Under the pieces are notes generated by a model. That model saw only the letters and a list, made by a program, of their open reading frames with translations. It ran no database searches and was not told the origin of the DNA. Below are positions 36,376-48,746 of a DNA stretch of 64,000 bases, in pieces; position 1 is the stretch's first letter, and every line of letters starts with the position of its first letter. Source of the stretch: Pegea sp. RAD2-039 (taxonomy: Eukaryota; Chordata; Thaliacea; Salpida; Salpidae); contig JAQGEQ010000147.1 of assembly GCA_034620365.1 (NCBI GenBank), positions 1 through 64,000 on the forward strand, read 5' to 3'. Made by a program: the position numbers and the translations under genes.

Positions 36376-36764
36376 AAATTGATGACGTCATTGAAGCGAT
36401 AATAAATTCTGATGAAAAAAAAACTGAAGATATTTTTTTGATAAAAAAATTAGAAATGATTGAAAAATAAAAATTTATAATTTTAATAAAAAAATAGTTT
36501 TTAAATCAAATTATCTGAAGTAGAAATTAAAGATGAAAAAAAAAATTAATTTTTTTGAAATAATTTCTTTTTTTATCAACTTAAATTTCAAAACAAAATT
36601 TGCTTTTCGTCCAAAAAAATAAAAAATTTTTTTTTCCAAAACTAAAAAATTCGCAAAATTTTTCACTTTTGGATCATTTTTTTCACTTTTTTCTTCCTGG
36701 TTGGTTGTGACGTCATTTCATCTACTGACGTCATCACATTCGAGCCTACAAAAACTACAAATAA
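36376..36764. other. Intergenic region; possible alternative last exon of the ankyrin gene
   Basis: On the minus strand a donor within the ankyrin 3' exon (CAAG|GTGACG) and an acceptor TTTTTGTAG near 36748 would splice in frame to a short basic C-terminus ending RKKKVKKMIQK (stop near 36660). This is an alternative to the stop at 36765. Confidence 0.35.
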
Positions 36765-37505
36765 TCAATAAAAAAAAAAGAATTTGATGACGTCACCTTG
36801 AGTGATATACGTCACTGGTTGATAGTTGTTATGACGACACCATTCAACATCTTCATCATCATATGACGTAGCAACGCCCGAAGCTTCTAATTTTCTCCGT
36901 CTAGTGACGTAATCAACTTCAGCGACTTCGAGAAACTCAAAACTCTCTTTATGATTATAAATCATCGCGAGATCTTTCGGTGATTCTCCGCTAATATCAA
37001 CTCGATTCATCGGAGCGTTAAATTGATGTAGAATCCTTTAAATACGTCATCAACGCTCGAAGCTGGTTGCTTAGCAACAAACCTGAGGATATGACATCTT
37101 CCTTGTTCAGCTGCAAAATGAGCTGCAGTTCTTCCGGAAGTTGTTCGAAGTCCCGGATGTGCTCCTTTCTCCAAAAGAACGCGAACCATATCAGCGCGAC
37201 CTGATGACATCATACATGAAAAAAAAGATGACGTCACATATGAAAAAGCGATGACAACATAGATAAGATAATGGTGACGTCATACATAAGCTTATGACGT
37301 CACTGACAGGTTACTGATGACGTCACTGACCTTTTATACAACACCACTGAAGTGGTGTTCTATCTTGCCAATCAAGGTCTTTTTGATTAATTAAATTTTC
37401 CCATCTTAAGTTTGATGAAAGTAATTCTTGTAAAAGTTCTGAATCTCCTAAAGAACAAATTGAATGAAGTTCTGAAGCTTTCGAATCTTGATTTGATGAC
37501 GTCAT
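36765..37505 (-). CDS. ANKRD66: Small ankyrin-repeat protein (ANKRD66-like)
   Basis: Three exons, 37331-37505, 37083-37200 and 36765-37035, total 564 nt, giving 187 residues. The start is the ATG of MTSSNQDSKASEL. Ankyrin repeats follow in order: LHSICSLGDSELLQELL, DWQDRTPLQWCCIKG, ADMVRVLLEKGAHPGLRT, GRTAAHFAAEQGRCHILR, and DISGESPKDLAMIYNHKESF. The phrase DxDWxDRTPLxW and the short overall length resemble ANKRD66, a poorly studied animal protein; I am moderately sure of that match and confident of the fold. The N-terminal MTSS is encoded by a TGACGTCA palindrome at the start codon. Intron 2 (47 nt) has the palindrome GTTGCTAAGCAAC right after its donor. Confidence 0.75.
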
Positions 37506-37844
37506 CAAATTTTTAACAAAAATACAACTTTTTAGTTTCTGAACTGAGATAAACTAACTGATTTTTGAGATTGGAAAAGTTTTTGACAAAAAAAAGTTGT
37601 TTTAAACCAGTTGTCACCACTTCTGGCGCTCTTTGTGGCTTTGTCTGCTTTTATGACGTCACCGAAGCTTTTTAAAATGATGTTTGCTTTCAAAGTTCAG
37701 ATTTTTATTTATTTGGTTTCACTAAAAGGATTATTCTAAAAAATTATTTTAAAACTTTCAAACACAACAAGTTTTAAAACATCAATATTCAAAATCGAAT
37801 TTAAATAAAAAAAAATAATTTTTAAAAATATAAAAATATTTTAT
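37506..37844. other. Promoter-side spacer of the ankyrin gene
   Basis: It contains one TGACGTCA near 37653 and a TGGCGCTC site. No gene is seen. Confidence 0.4.
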
Positions 37845-37915
37845 GCGTCGACCGGGAGTCGAACCCGGAACTAGTGCTTGGAAGGCACCAATGCTAACCG
37901 TTACACCATCGACGC
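37845..37915 (-). tRNA. tRNA-Gly(TCC)
   Basis: A 71-nt tRNA on the minus strand. It has acceptor GCGTCGA pairing with TCGACGC, A box GGTGTAACGGTTAGC, anticodon loop CTTCCAA (anticodon TCC) within GGTGC/GCACT, and B box GGTTCGACTCC. Confidence 0.94.
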
Positions 37916-38483
37916 TTGTTATTTTTAAACTTATTTCTAAATTTAAACTAATTATATTGTTATAAATACAGATTTTTTTGAGATTTAAATTATTCAAATT
38001 CACTTTTATTGTATTTTAATGAATTTTTTTTTATATTTTTTTCATATAACCAAACATTAGCTTCAAGATTAAAGCAACTTAAAGTGACAAAATATAACTT
38101 TAAAAGACGGATATTAATTTGAAAAAATATTGAATTAGAATATTAGTTTAGGATTTTTGAAGTAGTTTTGAGAAGTTAATTATTTGTAAGAAAAGCAAAT
38201 AGTTCATTGGACGATTGTATTTAATTTAAATTTGTAATTTGAAGAATTGATATTTTTAAATTATCAATTTTTAAATATAAAAAGTTAAAAAAAAATTATT
38301 TTAATTTACAAATTGTTGAGATAAATCAATTTATTAAATAAAACTTTTATTTTTAAAACAAACTTTCTGATAAATCAAAATTAAATTTTGAAAATAATTT
38401 TCAACAAAAAATGAAAAAAAAAAGTTTAATCTAAAATTTTCAGAAGACCAAAAAAAGCTCCTCTGCAAAAGATCTTCCAAAGA
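37916..38483. other. AT-rich spacer
   Basis: The 3' UTR of the G alpha gene probably reaches into this region. Nothing else is recognised. Confidence 0.5.
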
Positions 38484-41400
38484 TCAGATCAAGTTATAAT
38501 TTTCCAGATAATTTTGAAGAATGATATCCTTGATAGCAGCAAACACAAAACGAATATTATTAGTATCAGTTGCACAAGTAAAATGAGGGTATAAAGTCCT
38601 CTTCATGCTTCGATGACGATTGAAACACGTGACATATCGATCAAGAATATGGTCACGTGCTTGTTCTGCATTTTTGGCGTCACCACGAAACGTGACGTCA
38701 TAGTTGATGAGGTCGGAATATTGGATTTTCTCCTCTAAAATATCAGTTTTATTCAAAAACAAGATCACTGATGTGGAACGAAACCATGTGCTATGAACGA
38801 TTGTTTCAAAAAGCGCCGCGGATTCGCGTAATCGATTGATGACGTCACCACATGCTTGTGGTGCTGGTGACGTAGGTGGCAGCGGCGGGAAGCGATTACG
38901 TTTCTTGGATTTTGAAGGGATGACGTCACGTCGTTCTAGACTTGATGTTGCGCGAATTGTTTGTTGTGAAAAAGCGCGCCGTACAGTCTTTGTACGTCGA
39001 TTTGTTGTGACGTCATCAGAGGTGACTGTGACGTCATTAGATCGAGATGAATCTTTTCGTGACATCATCAATGTTCCGTTTAAACTGTAGGCTGTTTCTT
39101 GATCGATTTCTTCTTGCGGAATGGTTTGGTCATATCTGCGTAAATATGCAAATTAGTTCATGTTTCCAAACTGCATTTTTAAATACTTTAATCAGATAAT
39201 TATTTGTTTATTTATTTATTCTATCAGAAATTATAATCAGAAAAAAATTATTTAAAAAAATAGAAATTTCAGATTAAAAACTTTATAAAATTCATTTAAT
39301 GAATTATTTGTCGAAGAATTGTGATTATTTGAAAACGAAGAAATATTTTGAAAAAATAATTTTTTTTTCAGTTTATTTCAGATAATTTGAAAAATTTGAA
39401 ACTTTCAAATTAAAAATTTTAATTTTGAAAAAAAGTTTTCAGAATTTTTATCATAAATTTATTTAAAATTTGTTATTAGATTTTATAAACAGATAATTTT
39501 ATATTTAAGTTTAATAAATTATCAAATCAAAACTTTAAAGAGAAATTCAAATACAAACTGACGTCATCAAGCAGTGACGTCATCACTTACTCGCTCAACG
39601 AAGCTAGGAAGATGATGCTATTGACATTATCGAAACAATGAATCCATTTTCGTCGTTCAGATTTCTGACCTCCAACATCAACAATTCCAAAAATGAAATT
39701 ATCGATATCAAAGACATATTCACAGATTCCTGCTGTAGGATTTCGAGATCTCAGCACATCCTAAAAGACATGACGTCATCAACACCGTAGTGACGTCATC
39801 AGTTTGAATGTTACTTGTAGGTTTGGTAGATAATCAGGTTTTGAAATTCGATCAACTGAATTTAGAAAGTAGCTTGCGGAATCGAACAGATGGAATTCGT
39901 TTCGGCGTCTGTTGATGACGTCATATTGTCAGCAGTGACATCAGAGAGAAAATGAAATTATTTGTTTAAAAATTACAAGCTCCGTTAGGTGGCGCTAAGC
40001 TAAGTAGCAAAACCATTTGCTTTAAAAACTTAAATGTAATTTTGCAAATTTTTAACAAAAAGTTAAATTATAAAATTACATCAAAAATAATTAAATATAA
40101 ATCTTAGTTAGTTGAGAGTTTGAAGATCTTGATAGGATCATTTAATAATGATTTGAAGATGAAGTCATGCTTGCATCTTCAAAAGAAGAGATGGAAGATA
40201 TCAGAATGAACTGATGTAACTCCGAGACAAGTTGTTAGAGAGTTTGAAGATCAGAATAATTAGAAGATGAAGTCATGCTTGGATCTTCATAAAAAGAGAT
40301 GGAAGATATCAGAATGAACTGATGTAACTCTAAGACAAGTTGTTAGAGAGTTTGAAGATCAGAATAATTAGAAGATGAAGTCATGTTTGCATCTTCATAA
40401 GAAGAGATGGAAAGATATTAGAATGAACTGATGTACCTCTGAGACAAGTTGTTAGAGAGTTTGAAGATCAGAACAATAAGAAGATGAAGTCATGTTTGAA
40501 TCTTCAAAAGAAGAGATGGAAGATATCAGAATGAACTGATGTAACTCTGAGACAAGTTGTTAAAGAGTTTGAAGATCAGAATAATTTGAAGATGAAGTCA
40601 TGTTTGCATCTTCAAAAGAAGAGATAGGAAGATATCAGAATGAACTGATGTAACTCTGAGACAAGTGGTTAGAGAGTTTGAAGATCAGAACAATAAGAAG
40701 ATGAAGTCATGTTTGGATCTTCAAAAGAAGAAATGGGAAGATATCAGAATGAACTGATGTAACTCTGAGACAAGTTGTTAGAGAGTTTGAAGATCAGAAT
40801 AATTTGAAGATGAAGTCATGTTTGAATCTTCAAAAGAAGAGATGGGAAGATATCAGAATGAACTGATGTAACTCTGAGACAAGTTGTTAAAGAGTTTGAA
40901 GATCAGAATAATTTGAAGATGAAGTCATGTTTGCATCTTCAAAAGAAGAAATGGGAAGATATCAGAATGAACTGATGTAACTCTGAGACAAGTTGTTAGA
41001 GAGTTTGAAGATCAGAACAATAAGAAGATGAAGTCATGTTTGGATCTTCAAAAGAAGAGATGAGAAGATATCAGAATGAACTGATGTAACTCTGAGACAA
41101 GTTGTTAGAGAGTTTCAAGATCAGAATAATAAGAAGATGAAGTCATGTTTGAATCTTCAAAAGAAGAGATGGGAAGATATCAGAATGAACTGATGTAACT
41201 CTGAGACAAGTTGTTAAAGAGTTTGAAGATCAGAATAATTTGAAGATGAAGTCATGTTTGCATCTTCAAAAGAAGAAATGGGAAGATATCAGAATGAACT
41301 GATGTAACTCTGAGACAAGTGGTTAGAGAGTTTGAAGATCAGAACAATAAGAAGATGAAGTCATGTTTGGATCTTCAAAAGAAGAAATGGGAAGATATCA

Positions 41401-44400
41401 GAATGAACTGATGTAACTCTGAGACAAGTTGTTAGAGAGTTTGAAGATCAGAATAATTTGAAGATGAAGTCATGTTTGAATCTTCAAAAGAAGAGATGGG
41501 AAGATATCAGAATGAACTGATGTAACTCTGAGACAAGTTGTTAAAGAGTTTGAAGATCAGAATAATTTGAAGATGAAGTCATGTTTGCATCTTCAAAAGA
41601 AGAAATGGGAAGATATCAGAATGAACTGATGTAACTCTGAGACAAGTTGTTAGAGAGTTTGAAGATCAGAACAATAAGAAGATGAAGTCATGTTTGCATC
41701 TTCAAAAGAAGAAATGGGAAGATATCAGAATGAACTGATGTAACTCTGAGACAAGTTGTTAGAGAGTTTGAAGATCAGAACAATAAGAAGATGAAGTCAT
41801 GTTTGAATCTTCAAAAGAAGAGATGGGAAGATATCAGAATGAACTGATGTAACTCTGAGACAAGTTGTTAAAGAGTTTGAAGATCAGAATAATTTGAAGA
41901 TGAAGTCATGTTTGCATCTTCAAAAGAAGAAATGGGAAGATATCAGAATGAACTGATGTAACTCTGAGACAAGTTGTTAGAGAGTTTGAAGATCAGAACA
42001 ATAAGAAGATGAAGTCATGTTTGGATCTTCAAAAGAAGAGATGAGAAGATATCAGAATGAACTGATGTAACTCTGAGACAAGTTGTTAGAGAGTTTCAAG
42101 ATCAGAATAATAATAAGAAGAAGTCATGTTTGCATCTTCAAAAAAAGAGATGGAAGATATCAGAATAAACTGATGTAACTCTGAGACAAGTTGTTAGAGA
42201 GTTTGAAGATCAGAATAATTAGAAGATGAAGTCATGTTTGCATCTTCAAAAGAAGAGATGGGAAGATATCAGAATGAACTGATGTAACTCTGAGACAAGT
42301 TGTTAGAGAGTTTGAAGATCAGAATAATTAGAAGATGAAGTCATGTTTGCATCTTCAAAAAAAGAGATGGGAGATATCAGAATAAACTGATGTAACTCTG
42401 AGACAAGTTGTTAGAGAGTTTGAAGATCAGAATAATTAGAAGATGAAGTCATGTTTGAATCTTCAAAAGAAGAAATGGGAAGATATCAGAATGAACTGAT
42501 GTAACTCTGAGACAAGTTGTTAGAGAGTTTAAAGATCAGAATAATTAGAAGATGAAGTCATGTTTGCATCTTCAAAAAAAGAGATGGAAGATATCAGAAT
42601 AAACTGATGTAACTCTGAGACAAGTTGTTAGAGAGTTTGAAGATCAGAATAATTAGAAGATGAAGTCATGTTTGAATCTTCAAAAGAAGAAATGGGAAGA
42701 TATCAGAATGAACTGATGTGGCTCTGAGACAAGTTGTTAGAGAGTTTGAAGATCAGAATAATTTGAAGATGAAGTCATGTTTGCATCTTCAAAAGAAGAG
42801 ATGGGAAGATATCAGAATGAACAGATGTAACTCTGAGACAAGTTGTTAGAAAGTTTAAAGATCAGAATAATTTGAAGATGAAGCCATATTTGAATCTTCA
42901 AAAAAAGAGATGAGAAGATATCAGAATGAACTGATGTAACTCTGAGACAAGTTGTTAGAAAGTTTGAAGATCAGAATAATAATAAGAAGAAGTCATGTTT
43001 GCATCTTCAAAAAAAGAGATGGAAGATATCAGAATAAACTGATGTAACTCTGAGACAAGTTGTTAGAAAGTTTAAAGATCAGAATAATTTGAAGATGAAG
43101 TCATGTTTGAATCTTCAAAAGAAGAGATGGGAAGATATCAGAATGAACTGATGTAACTCTGAGACAAGTTGTTAGAGAGTTTCAAGATCAGAATAATAAT
43201 AAGAAGAAGTCATGTTTGCATCTTCAAAAAAAGAGATGGAAGATATCAGAATAAACTGATGTAACTCTGAGACAAGTTGTTAGAGAATTTGAAGATCAGA
43301 ATAATAAGAAGATGAAGTCATGTTTGCATCTTCAAAAGAAGAGATGGGAAGATATCAGAATGAACTGATGTAACTCTGAGACAAGTTGTTAGAGAGTTTG
43401 AAGATCAGAATAATTTGAAGATGAAGTCATGTTTGCATCTTCAAAAGAAGAGATGAGAAGATATCAGAATGAACTGATGTAACTCTGAGACAAGTTGTTA
43501 GAGAGTTTAAAGATCAAAATAATTAGAAGATGAAGTCATGTTTGTTTCTTCATAAGAAAAGGTGGAAGATATCAGAATAAACTGATATAACTCTGAGACA
43601 AGTTGTTAGAGAGTTTGAAGATCAAAATAATTAGAAGATGAAGTCATGTTTGAATCTTCAAAAGAAGAGATGGGAAGATATCAGAATAAACTGATATAAC
43701 TCTGAGACAAGTTGTTAGAGAGTTTGAAGATCAAAATAATTAGAAGATGAAGTCATGTTTGAATCTTCAAAAGAAGAGATGGGAAGATATCAGAATAAAC
43801 TGATATAACTCTGAGACAAGTTGTTAGAGAGTTTGAAGATCAAAATAATTAGAAGATGAAGTCATGTTTGAATCTTCAAAAGAAGAGATGGGAAGATATC
43901 AGAATAAACTGATATAACTCTGAGACAAGTTGTTAGAAAGTTTGTAGATCAGAATAATTAGAAGATGAAGTCATGTTTGAATCTTCATAAGAAGAGACGG
44001 AAGATATCAGAATGAACTGATGTAACTCTGAGACAAGTTGTTATAAAGTTTGAAGATCAAAATAATTAGAAGATGAAGTCATGTTTGAATCTTCAAAAGA
44101 AGAGATGGGAAGATATCAGAATGAACTGATGTAACTTTGAGACAGGTTGTTAGAAACTTTGAATATCAGAATAATTGAAAAAGATGAAATGAAATAAAAT
44201 TTGAATTCATAAGATGATTATCACATCAAAAAAACAAGATGCAAATTGTAGTGACGTCATAAGGTGATAAGTGACGTCATCAGGTTTCAAAGAAGTTTTT
44301 TTTGGATTCAATTTTTTCTACAAAATTTTAACTTCAATAATTGTTCTTATTTTTTCGTCTGCTTACTAATTTGTAAACTTTTTTTGAATATTATCATATA

Positions 44401-45605
44401 ATTATTATATCTTGAAAAATACTTATTTAATTACGAATATCATTTAAAGGGAAATCCCCAACCTTCTAGCACGAAGCTTTCAGCATTTAGTCAGTTCAGA
44501 AACTATTCGATTCAAAATTAATTTTCAATTGCCGCAAAATAACCTTGAAATTAGTCATGCAAAGAAAGCAGAGAGACAAAACAACTGATGACATCATCAT
44601 AACAGTCGATGACGTCATCACAACAACCAGTGACGTCATCACCACTTACTTATAGCACAGTTGGATTCCATTATCTTTCCAGAAATTTTTAACTTTTTCA
44701 ACAAATTTCAAATCAAAATTTAAATCTTCACAATTTAGAAAATTCTCTCCAAATGTTTGATTCTCATTAAACTCGTAGTTGATCTCTGGAATGATGACGT
44801 CATCAACACGTGATCACTTGGATGACGTCACTCACCGAGCTTACACATTGCATTTGAAAGCAGACGAATGGATGTTGTGAGATTTTGGTAGATATTTGTT
44901 TTATATTCTGATCTTTCTTCTTCTGTGTATCCTTTTCCATGAATTATTTGCATCTAAAATGATGTCATGGTTACTGTTAGTGATGACGTCATGACTGTTC
45001 TGGAATTGTCGTGAGATTTTGTGATTTTCTCATCACTTTTCTCCGGAAGTATTTTGTGGAATTGGAAAAAAAGTTTTGTGAATATTTCTGTTTTTTTTTG
45101 GGAATTTTATTAATTTGATAAATTAAGAATTTTGAAAAATTGTTTTTGGAAACATGAAAATTAGATTTAAATTATTTCTGAGAAATTTATTTTTAGATTT
45201 TTATATTAATTACAAAAAATTGAAAAACAAAACAATTGTTCTATCAAAAATTTAAATAAGAAGTTTACAGATTTAAAAAAAGTGTTTGGAAACATTAATT
45301 AATGTTAAAACATTTCAATAAAAAAATTTTTAAAGAAAACTTGAGAATATTTTGAGAATTAAAAAAACAAAAACAAATTAATTTTAATCTAAAAATAAAT
45401 AAACTTTGAAAATTGTCACAATTTAATTTACTTGTTTTAGAAAAGTTGATTTTCCGCTTTCAGCAGCTCCGAGAACTAATAATTTAATTTGTGATTTTGC
45501 CAACTTCTTTGCTAACTTCAGTTGTTCATCAATCTTTTTATTAATATATTTCGGATCATTTGATGGATCAGTTCCCTTAAAACAAGACGCTAACCCTCCT
45601 GACAT
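38484..45605 (-). CDS. GNAQ: Gq-type G protein alpha subunit with P-loop Gly-to-Ala and a long switch III insertion
   Basis: GTPase that couples membrane receptors to effectors. Six exons, 45432-45605, 44836-44953, 44650-44785, 39815-39908, 39591-39760 and 38484-39135, total 1344 nt, giving 447 residues; typical subunits are about 355. The N-terminus [11 protein letters not shown] has a cysteine suited to palmitoylation. The P-loop reads [10 protein letters not shown] (46-53), not GxGESGKS. Later motifs are switch [13 protein letters not shown], switch [14 protein letters not shown] (catalytic Gln present), FLNKTD and TCATDT. The ending [21 protein letters not shown] is closest to the Gq class (EYNLV). 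Between YDQ near 234 and NRLRES at 331 lie about 85 extra residues, basic and Ser/Thr-rich with [10 protein letters not shown], exactly at the switch III loop. Intron 3 (39909-44649) holds a 4 kb satellite. Confidence 0.92.
40110..44175 (+). repeat. 109-bp satellite array, copy 3 (largest)
   Basis: About 38 units in intron 3 of the G alpha gene. Same family as 11095-11990 and 23600-25630. Runs of several variant units recur in order (for example near 40790, 41120 and 41440), indicating higher-order block duplication. The central part of each unit (gatgaagtcatg) differs by a base or two from gatgacgtcatc. Confidence 0.95.
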
Positions 45606-46353
45606 CTTAGCAACTGAAACAAGTATATGACGTCATCAAAAAATCATGCTGTCACCTGATGACGTCATCATAATCAATTTTCAAAAAAATTTATTCTAAT
45701 TTTCTAATTTCACTTAAATAAAAGTGCTGAATGATGACGTCATCATGATTTGATGACGTCATCGACTGTTTTATAGCTCTCTACTTTGACCTGCTTCGAT
45801 AAACGCAATTTTCAGTCAAATGAAATTTGAAACTTAGAAAAAAACAGCTTTGAACCAAACTACAGGAAGTGACGTCATCAAGCGCGCGACACAAAAGTCA
45901 TCGGTGTCGTTTCAGGGTTTTCCCCGAAGTACTGCTACAAGTCAGATTTTCTATTTAAAAATAACTTTTTTTTTTGCGAAATTTTTTTCTTTTTAACTTT
46001 TGTTTGTTTGAAATATTTCTGATGACGTCATCAGTTTCTTTTTGACACTAAAATCGATCTGTTTAGTTTTTGTTACAAATTAACAAAATTTAAAATATTT
46101 TTTTTTTAGTTTTTTGAAGTTTTCAAAAATTATTTCTATTTAATTAATTTTAGAATTGAATTAAATGTTCAATTTCAGTATTAGAAATAAATTTAGCTAA
46201 AAAAGACTTAAAAATAAAAAAATTCTTAGCACACTTCAACATTTAAACGTAATTAAAAATCAAGATATCTCCGAATTCGAAAAATAAATTTAATTTTAAA
46301 ACCTTAAAATGTAAACAAAAAATAAATAAAAAATTTTTACTACTCCTTCACAA
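45606..46353. other. Region upstream of G alpha
   Basis: Promoter-side sequence with several TGATGACGTCATCA palindromes near 45628, 45659, 45735, 45753 and 46020. A GGGTTTTCCCC palindrome lies near 45914. There is no coding potential. Confidence 0.5.
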
Positions 46354-46468
46354 GTCAGGATGGCCGAGTGGTCTAAGGCGCCAGACTCAAGCTTTAGCTT
46401 CACTGTTATACAGTGGTGAGTGTTCTGGTCCTCGTATGAGGGCGTGGGTTCGAATCCCACTTCTGACA
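46354..46468 (+). tRNA. tRNA-Leu(CAA) with variant intron
   Basis: The mature tRNA is identical to the other copies, but the intron differs at two bases (ctttag for cgttag, gttata for gttgta). The intron hairpin still forms. It starts the left arm of the inverted duplication. Confidence 0.95.
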
Positions 46469-46860
46469 CATTTTTTTTTTTTAATTTTCAAAGTAAAATT
46501 TTTAATAAAATTTTGGGAAATTTCCTAATAATTTTTTAATGATTTTAACCAAATTATTTATCAAGGCGACCATTTGAGAATCTTAAATTAAAAACTTTCA
46601 AAATATGTTTTCAATAATTATTTAAACACTAAATTATATTTATTTTCATAAATTTAAATTAATATTTTCTTATAATTATTTACCAAAAAACTTACATAAA
46701 ACTAAAAACTTATTAGAAAATATTTCAAAAAATTTTACGTTTATTTAAACAATTTTTGAGTAAACAGAAAACAAAATTAAAAAAATAATTTTCTAATTAT
46801 TTTACAAATTCAAAATTTATTAAATTTTCTAACTTTGAAATTTACTTTTATGAAATTATT
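46354..46860 (+). repeat. Inverted duplication, left arm
   Basis: tRNA-Leu plus about 390 bp of downstream sequence, repeated in reverse orientation at 51085-51582. Landmarks in common include 'aaccaaattatttatcaagg', 'cgaccatttgagaatctt', 'tgagtaaacagaaaacaaaa'. Similarity stops within a few bases of the tRNA 5' end. Confidence 0.9.
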
Positions 46861-48332
46861 AGCAAAATTGAAAGAAGCCATTTAAGATAATGTAGATAAA
46901 CAAACAATAATTTGGTTTGTATTCATATTGTTGTTTTTTTTTATTTTATTTTGATTAAGTTTTTAAACAATGTTCTTTTATTTTATCATTTATTTTAACA
47001 AAAATAATTTTTGAAATCTTTTAAGTCTTTATAGTTTTACTGCAAGAAAATATGAATCAAAAATTTTAAACTTTTTAATAATTGATGATTTTTTTAATTT
47101 TTTTTTTCGTAAATTTTAATAAAATTTAGGATATTTTTTGAAGTTATTTTTTTATGTTTATTTTCTAGTCGAATTTTTTCATATTTTTTATTGATTTTTT
47201 TTTCACAAAGAAAGAATTATTCTTCAAATTATTTTTAGATTTTTTGCAATTTTTTAAAGTTGCTTTTCAAAAATTTAAATTTCAATTTTCAATTGAACAA
47301 AAAATATTTTCTTCAAAATAAAAAGTCTTAAAAAATTAAACTTTGAAAATAAAGAAAAAATATTCATCAAAAATTCATTTTTAATCTTCAAAAGACGAAA
47401 ATCATCTTCTAGAAGAAGAAGAGACAAGACATAATTTAAGAAGATCTTAGAAGTGATGAAGAGTTATTATTAAAAAGATATTTTCAGAGATGATGACGTC
47501 ATCAGATGCAAGTGATCAAATTTTTATATTTTGATTATCACGTAAAAAGATGATGACGTCATCAGTCCTGAATTCTTGTTTGTTAAAAAGTTTCTTTTTT
47601 TTATCTTCTTAAAAACCAGAAGTTTTTTCAACTTATGTTTTTAAATTTTTGATTTTGAAAAACTTTTGAAACGAAATATAATTAAAAAAATATTTCTTTA
47701 ATTAAAAAGAAAAACTCTTTCTTCTATAGAAAAATTAAATCAAAAAGTTTCAAATAATTTAAAATATTAAAAATTTGAACTTTGAATTGAAATTATTAAA
47801 ATATTTGAAATTTATGTTTCAGAAAACCTTTTTATAAATTTAGATAATTATGAAATAAATAATTAATTATTTAAAAATGTATGATAAATTTAATTTAGTT
47901 TTTTGATAATTTAATTTTTTAATAAATTTAAAGATTTGAAACTTTTTTTATAAATAGAAATTTCCGAATCTTAAATAGCTTCAAAAAAGCTGAAAATTTG
48001 AGAAACAAAAGAATTATTCCAGTTTAAAACTGTTATTAGTAATTTATCAAATTTCTTTCTAATCATTTCTAAATGTTGTTAAGCTTAAAAAGAAATAATT
48101 ATTTTGTTGAAGAAGTTTTTTGGTTTTCAGATTTTGAAATTTATAGAAAGTTAATTCTATACTCAATTACAAAAATGTTTTTTATAAAACCACATTAAAT
48201 GAAAATTTAAAAAAAAAACCGTTTTTTCTACGAATTTCTTTTCTGTTTAATTTTAGTAAAATTTGATGAAAATTTTAACTTTTTTTTGATGTTTGGAAAC
48301 TTCCAAATAAGAAGATTTTTTTTTACAAAAAA
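46861..48332. other. AT-rich region, nothing recognised
   Basis: Only two palindromes (TGATGACGTCATCA near 47491 and 47551) break a very AT-rich stretch. No gene is seen. Confidence 0.55.
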
Positions 48333-48746
48333 ATGAATTGTAAAAAGTTGTTGAATTCTAGTATTGGTGAGATTGAAGTTGTAGATGAAAGAAGATTTAG
48401 AAATGAAGCAATTAAATATTGTGAAGAAAATAACGGAATGTTGATTCCATTAAAAAGTCAGAAGATAGTTGAAGAGATATCAGATAAACTTCAGTACTGT
48501 TTTGATGAAGATAAAAACTCATTTATTAACAGAAACTATGATTTATGGAATATCGGACTTGGATGCAAGAACGGAAGATATAATTGGATTGATGGAACAG
48601 AATTTGATGTAAAAGAATATAAGCCAAGGTTATATTTCTTGCAAGTTTGTAGAAATGTTTTTCCTTCAAGGAGTCGACTTGTTAATCCTTATAAAGAGAG
48701 AAATCGAAAAAAGCCATTTTTGTGTTTGAAGAAAGTCAAGAGTTAA
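48333..48746 (+). CDS. C-type lectin-like exon, copy 2 (partial gene)
   Basis: An ATG-started frame of 137 codons. Residues 3-93 are the same half C-type lectin-like fold as the copy at 25935, identical in DNA over 271 bp. After DVK the frame continues with an unrelated, basic stretch (EYKPRLYFLQVCRNVF to the stop). There is no signal peptide and no second half of the lectin domain. It may be an internal exon of a gene I cannot complete, or a pseudogene; I favour a duplicated fragment. Confidence 0.5.
   Translation: MNCKKLLNSSIGEIEVVDERRFRNEAIKYCEENNGMLIPLKSQKIVEEISDKLQYCFDEDKNSFINRNYDLWNIGLGCKNGRYNWIDGTEFDVKEYKPRLYFLQVCRNVFPSRSRLVNPYKERNRKKPFLCLKKVKS

Noticed and set aside
36103-36391. Minus-strand hydrophobic open frames opposite the acidic/basic exon
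   Set aside because: They are antisense reads of GAA/GAT/AAG-rich coding sequence, giving Phe/Leu/Ile runs.
26720-39995. CTCF-like GGTGGCGC sites near 26723 and 39987
   Set aside because: Only the core of the motif matches and there are just two; not enough to call insulators.
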